A DNA stretch of 6,547 nt, taken from contig DYHL01000153.1 in NCBI GenBank assembly GCA_020724185.1, positions 1 through 6,547 on the forward strand. The letters run 5' to 3'. Origin of the DNA: Candidatus Nitrosymbiomonas sp. (GTDB taxonomy: Bacteria; Sysuimicrobiota; Sysuimicrobiia; Sysuimicrobiales; Humicultoraceae). Both the position numbers and the translations under genes were made by a program. Of the stretch, positions 5,497-6,547 are shown one piece after another; within the stretch, counting starts at the first letter, position 1; the number at the start of each line of letters is the position of its first letter. The notes beneath the pieces were generated by a model, which had not been told where the DNA came from, made no database searches, and saw only the letters and a list, made by a program, of their open reading frames with translations.

Positions 5497-6531
5497 GTGG
5501 TTAACGCGACCGAGCCCCCGTACATTTCCGCCCTCCCGAAAGTCGAGCTTCACGTTCACCTCGAGACGTCGCTTCGCCTGCGCCGGCTGCTCCAGCGGTG
5601 CGATCCCGACCTTCCGCTATGCGGACAGCCTCACAACGTGGCCGATCCCTCGCTGTTCACCGGCTACGACCGGCTCCGGCGCCTCCGGTACGCCGAGAGG
5701 GCAAACCGCCTGCCCGATGCCGCGTACACGCGCGCCAACATCGCCGCGATCACCGCCGAGTTGATCGCCGAGGCGTCAGATCAATCCGTGCGGCATGTTG
5801 AGGTGCGCGCGGGAGGTCAGCGCGCGTTTTCCATCCTCGGAGTCCGTGGCATGCTCGACGCGATGGCCGAGGGCGCTGGGGAAGCCCGTCGCCTTGGACT
5901 GTCCTATGGGACGGTTGTGACGGTGATACGCGAGCGCGGGCCCGAGGAGGCCGGCCGGATCATTGCTGAGGCCGTGGCGGCTTCCGGTTGCGCCGTGGTA
6001 GGCGTGGATCTGGCCGGCGACGAGGAGAATTACCCGGCAGGGCTGTTCTCGGCGCCCATTGCCCGGGCCCGCGACGCTGGCCTGGGCATCACGGTGCATG
6101 CCGGCGAGTTCGCCGGCCCAGCCGGGGTCTGGGCAGCCGTCTATCAGCTTGGGGCGACGAGGATCGGTCACGGCATAAGGGCCGTCGAGGATCCTGTGCT
6201 GCTGGACCGGCTCCGCGAACGGGGCGTGGCGCTAGAGATCTGCCCGACGAGTAACGTCCGCCTTGGCCTGGTGTCCACAATGTCGGCGCATCCCGTTGGG
6301 AAGTTCTTGAATCAGGGGGTCCCGGTTACGATCAACAGCGACGATCCCGTGCTGCTGGGGACGACGCTGACCGGGGAACTCGCCAGCGTGGCGCGGGCGC
6401 ACTGCCTGGGCCCGGAGATCCTCGCTAATCTCCAGGTGACGGCCGCGCGGGCGGCCTTTCTGCCGGCCGCAGGGCGGAAGTCACTGGAGCAGGCAGTAGT
6501 GTCTCAAACTTGCCGAGGTGAGAGGCGGTAG
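5497..6531 (+). CDS. Adenosine deaminase-family protein (metal-dependent amidohydrolase fold)
   Basis: The 344-residue cytoplasmic enzyme probably hydrolyses an amino group from adenosine or a related purine compound, for salvage. All expected metal and catalytic positions are present. They are the HVH zinc ligands (His19, His21) in LPKVELHVHLETS, HAGE (201-204) with the catalytic glutamate Glu204, and GHGIRAVED (224-232) with His225. EICPTSN (247-253), His265 and NSDDP (280-284) with Asp282/Asp283 complete the set. DLAGDE (171-176) resembles adenosine rather than adenine deaminases. Two differences stand out: the glycine in the usual HLDG/HLEG segment is Thr24, and the region after strand 2 reads VEVRAGGQRAF instead of the common EVRFSP pattern. 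Other substrates used by relatives (adenine, aminodeoxyfutalosine, S-adenosylhomocysteine) remain possible. The last 15 or so residues extend past the recognisable fold. It is transcribed divergently from the pyruvate dehydrogenase operon. Confidence 0.85.
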   Translation: MVNATEPPYISALPKVELHVHLETSLRLRRLLQRCDPDLPLCGQPHNVADPSLFTGYDRLRRLRYAERANRLPDAAYTRANIAAITAELIAEASDQSVRHVEVRAGGQRAFSILGVRGMLDAMAEGAGEARRLGLSYGTVVTVIRERGPEEAGRIIAEAVAASGCAVVGVDLAGDEENYPAGLFSAPIARARDAGLGITVHAGEFAGPAGVWAAVYQLGATRIGHGIRAVEDPVLLDRLRERGVALEICPTSNVRLGLVSTMSAHPVGKFLNQGVPVTINSDDPVLLGTTLTGELASVARAHCLGPEILANLQVTAARAAFLPAAGRKSLEQAVVSQTCRGERR

Positions 6532-6547
6532 GCTCGGCCTTGGTCTT

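Noticed and set aside
5425..5559. Extension of the E1 alpha gene to ATG 5559
   Set aside because: It would overlap the deaminase coding region and both promoter-like elements, and adds 45 residues not seen in the family.
6519..6547. Possible start of a next gene at GTG 6519 overlapping the deaminase stop
   Set aside because: The frame is open for nine codons to the right edge, but it has no good ribosome binding site and is too short to judge.

Overview
The window is GC-rich bacterial DNA with tightly packed genes, frequent GTG starts and GGAGG-type ribosome binding sites. Nothing in it fixes the phylum. The sequence suits a high-GC, free-living environmental bacterium such as a Chloroflexota-, Armatimonadota- or candidate-phylum-like lineage, but that is an inference. 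I see no rRNA, tRNA, insertion sequence, CRISPR array or phage gene.

Layout from left to right. Positions 1-867 (minus strand) hold the N-terminal half of an L-lactate permease (LctP/LldP family); the gene runs off the left edge. A 149-base gap follows, with a plausible promoter pointing right. Positions 1017-1919 (plus) encode a 300-residue protein with a degenerate nucleotidyltransferase-like N-terminal half and a helical C-terminal half I cannot assign. It is followed in the same direction by a 93-residue stand-alone Nfu N-terminal domain (1951-2232). That small gene meets the next operon tail to tail: the two stop codons overlap within a CTAG, and this CTAG sits in the loop of a perfect GC-rich hairpin.

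Positions 5424-2229 (minus) form a compact three-gene operon for a 2-oxoacid dehydrogenase complex, most likely pyruvate dehydrogenase. The order is E1 alpha, E1 beta, E2, with a 3-base gap and then an 8-base overlap. No E3 (dihydrolipoamide dehydrogenase) gene is visible. A 72-base divergent intergenic region with two interleaved promoter-like elements separates this operon from a plus-strand adenosine deaminase-family gene (5497-6531).

Taken together, the left and centre of the window suggest lactate import and pyruvate oxidation to acetyl-CoA. No lactate dehydrogenase is present to link the two steps. The Nfu-domain protein next to a lipoyl-bearing E2 is suggestive, because Nfu proteins support lipoyl synthase in other organisms, but a functional link here is only a hypothesis. 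The least understood gene is the nucleotidyltransferase-like one. I did not find a convincing new multi-gene system.
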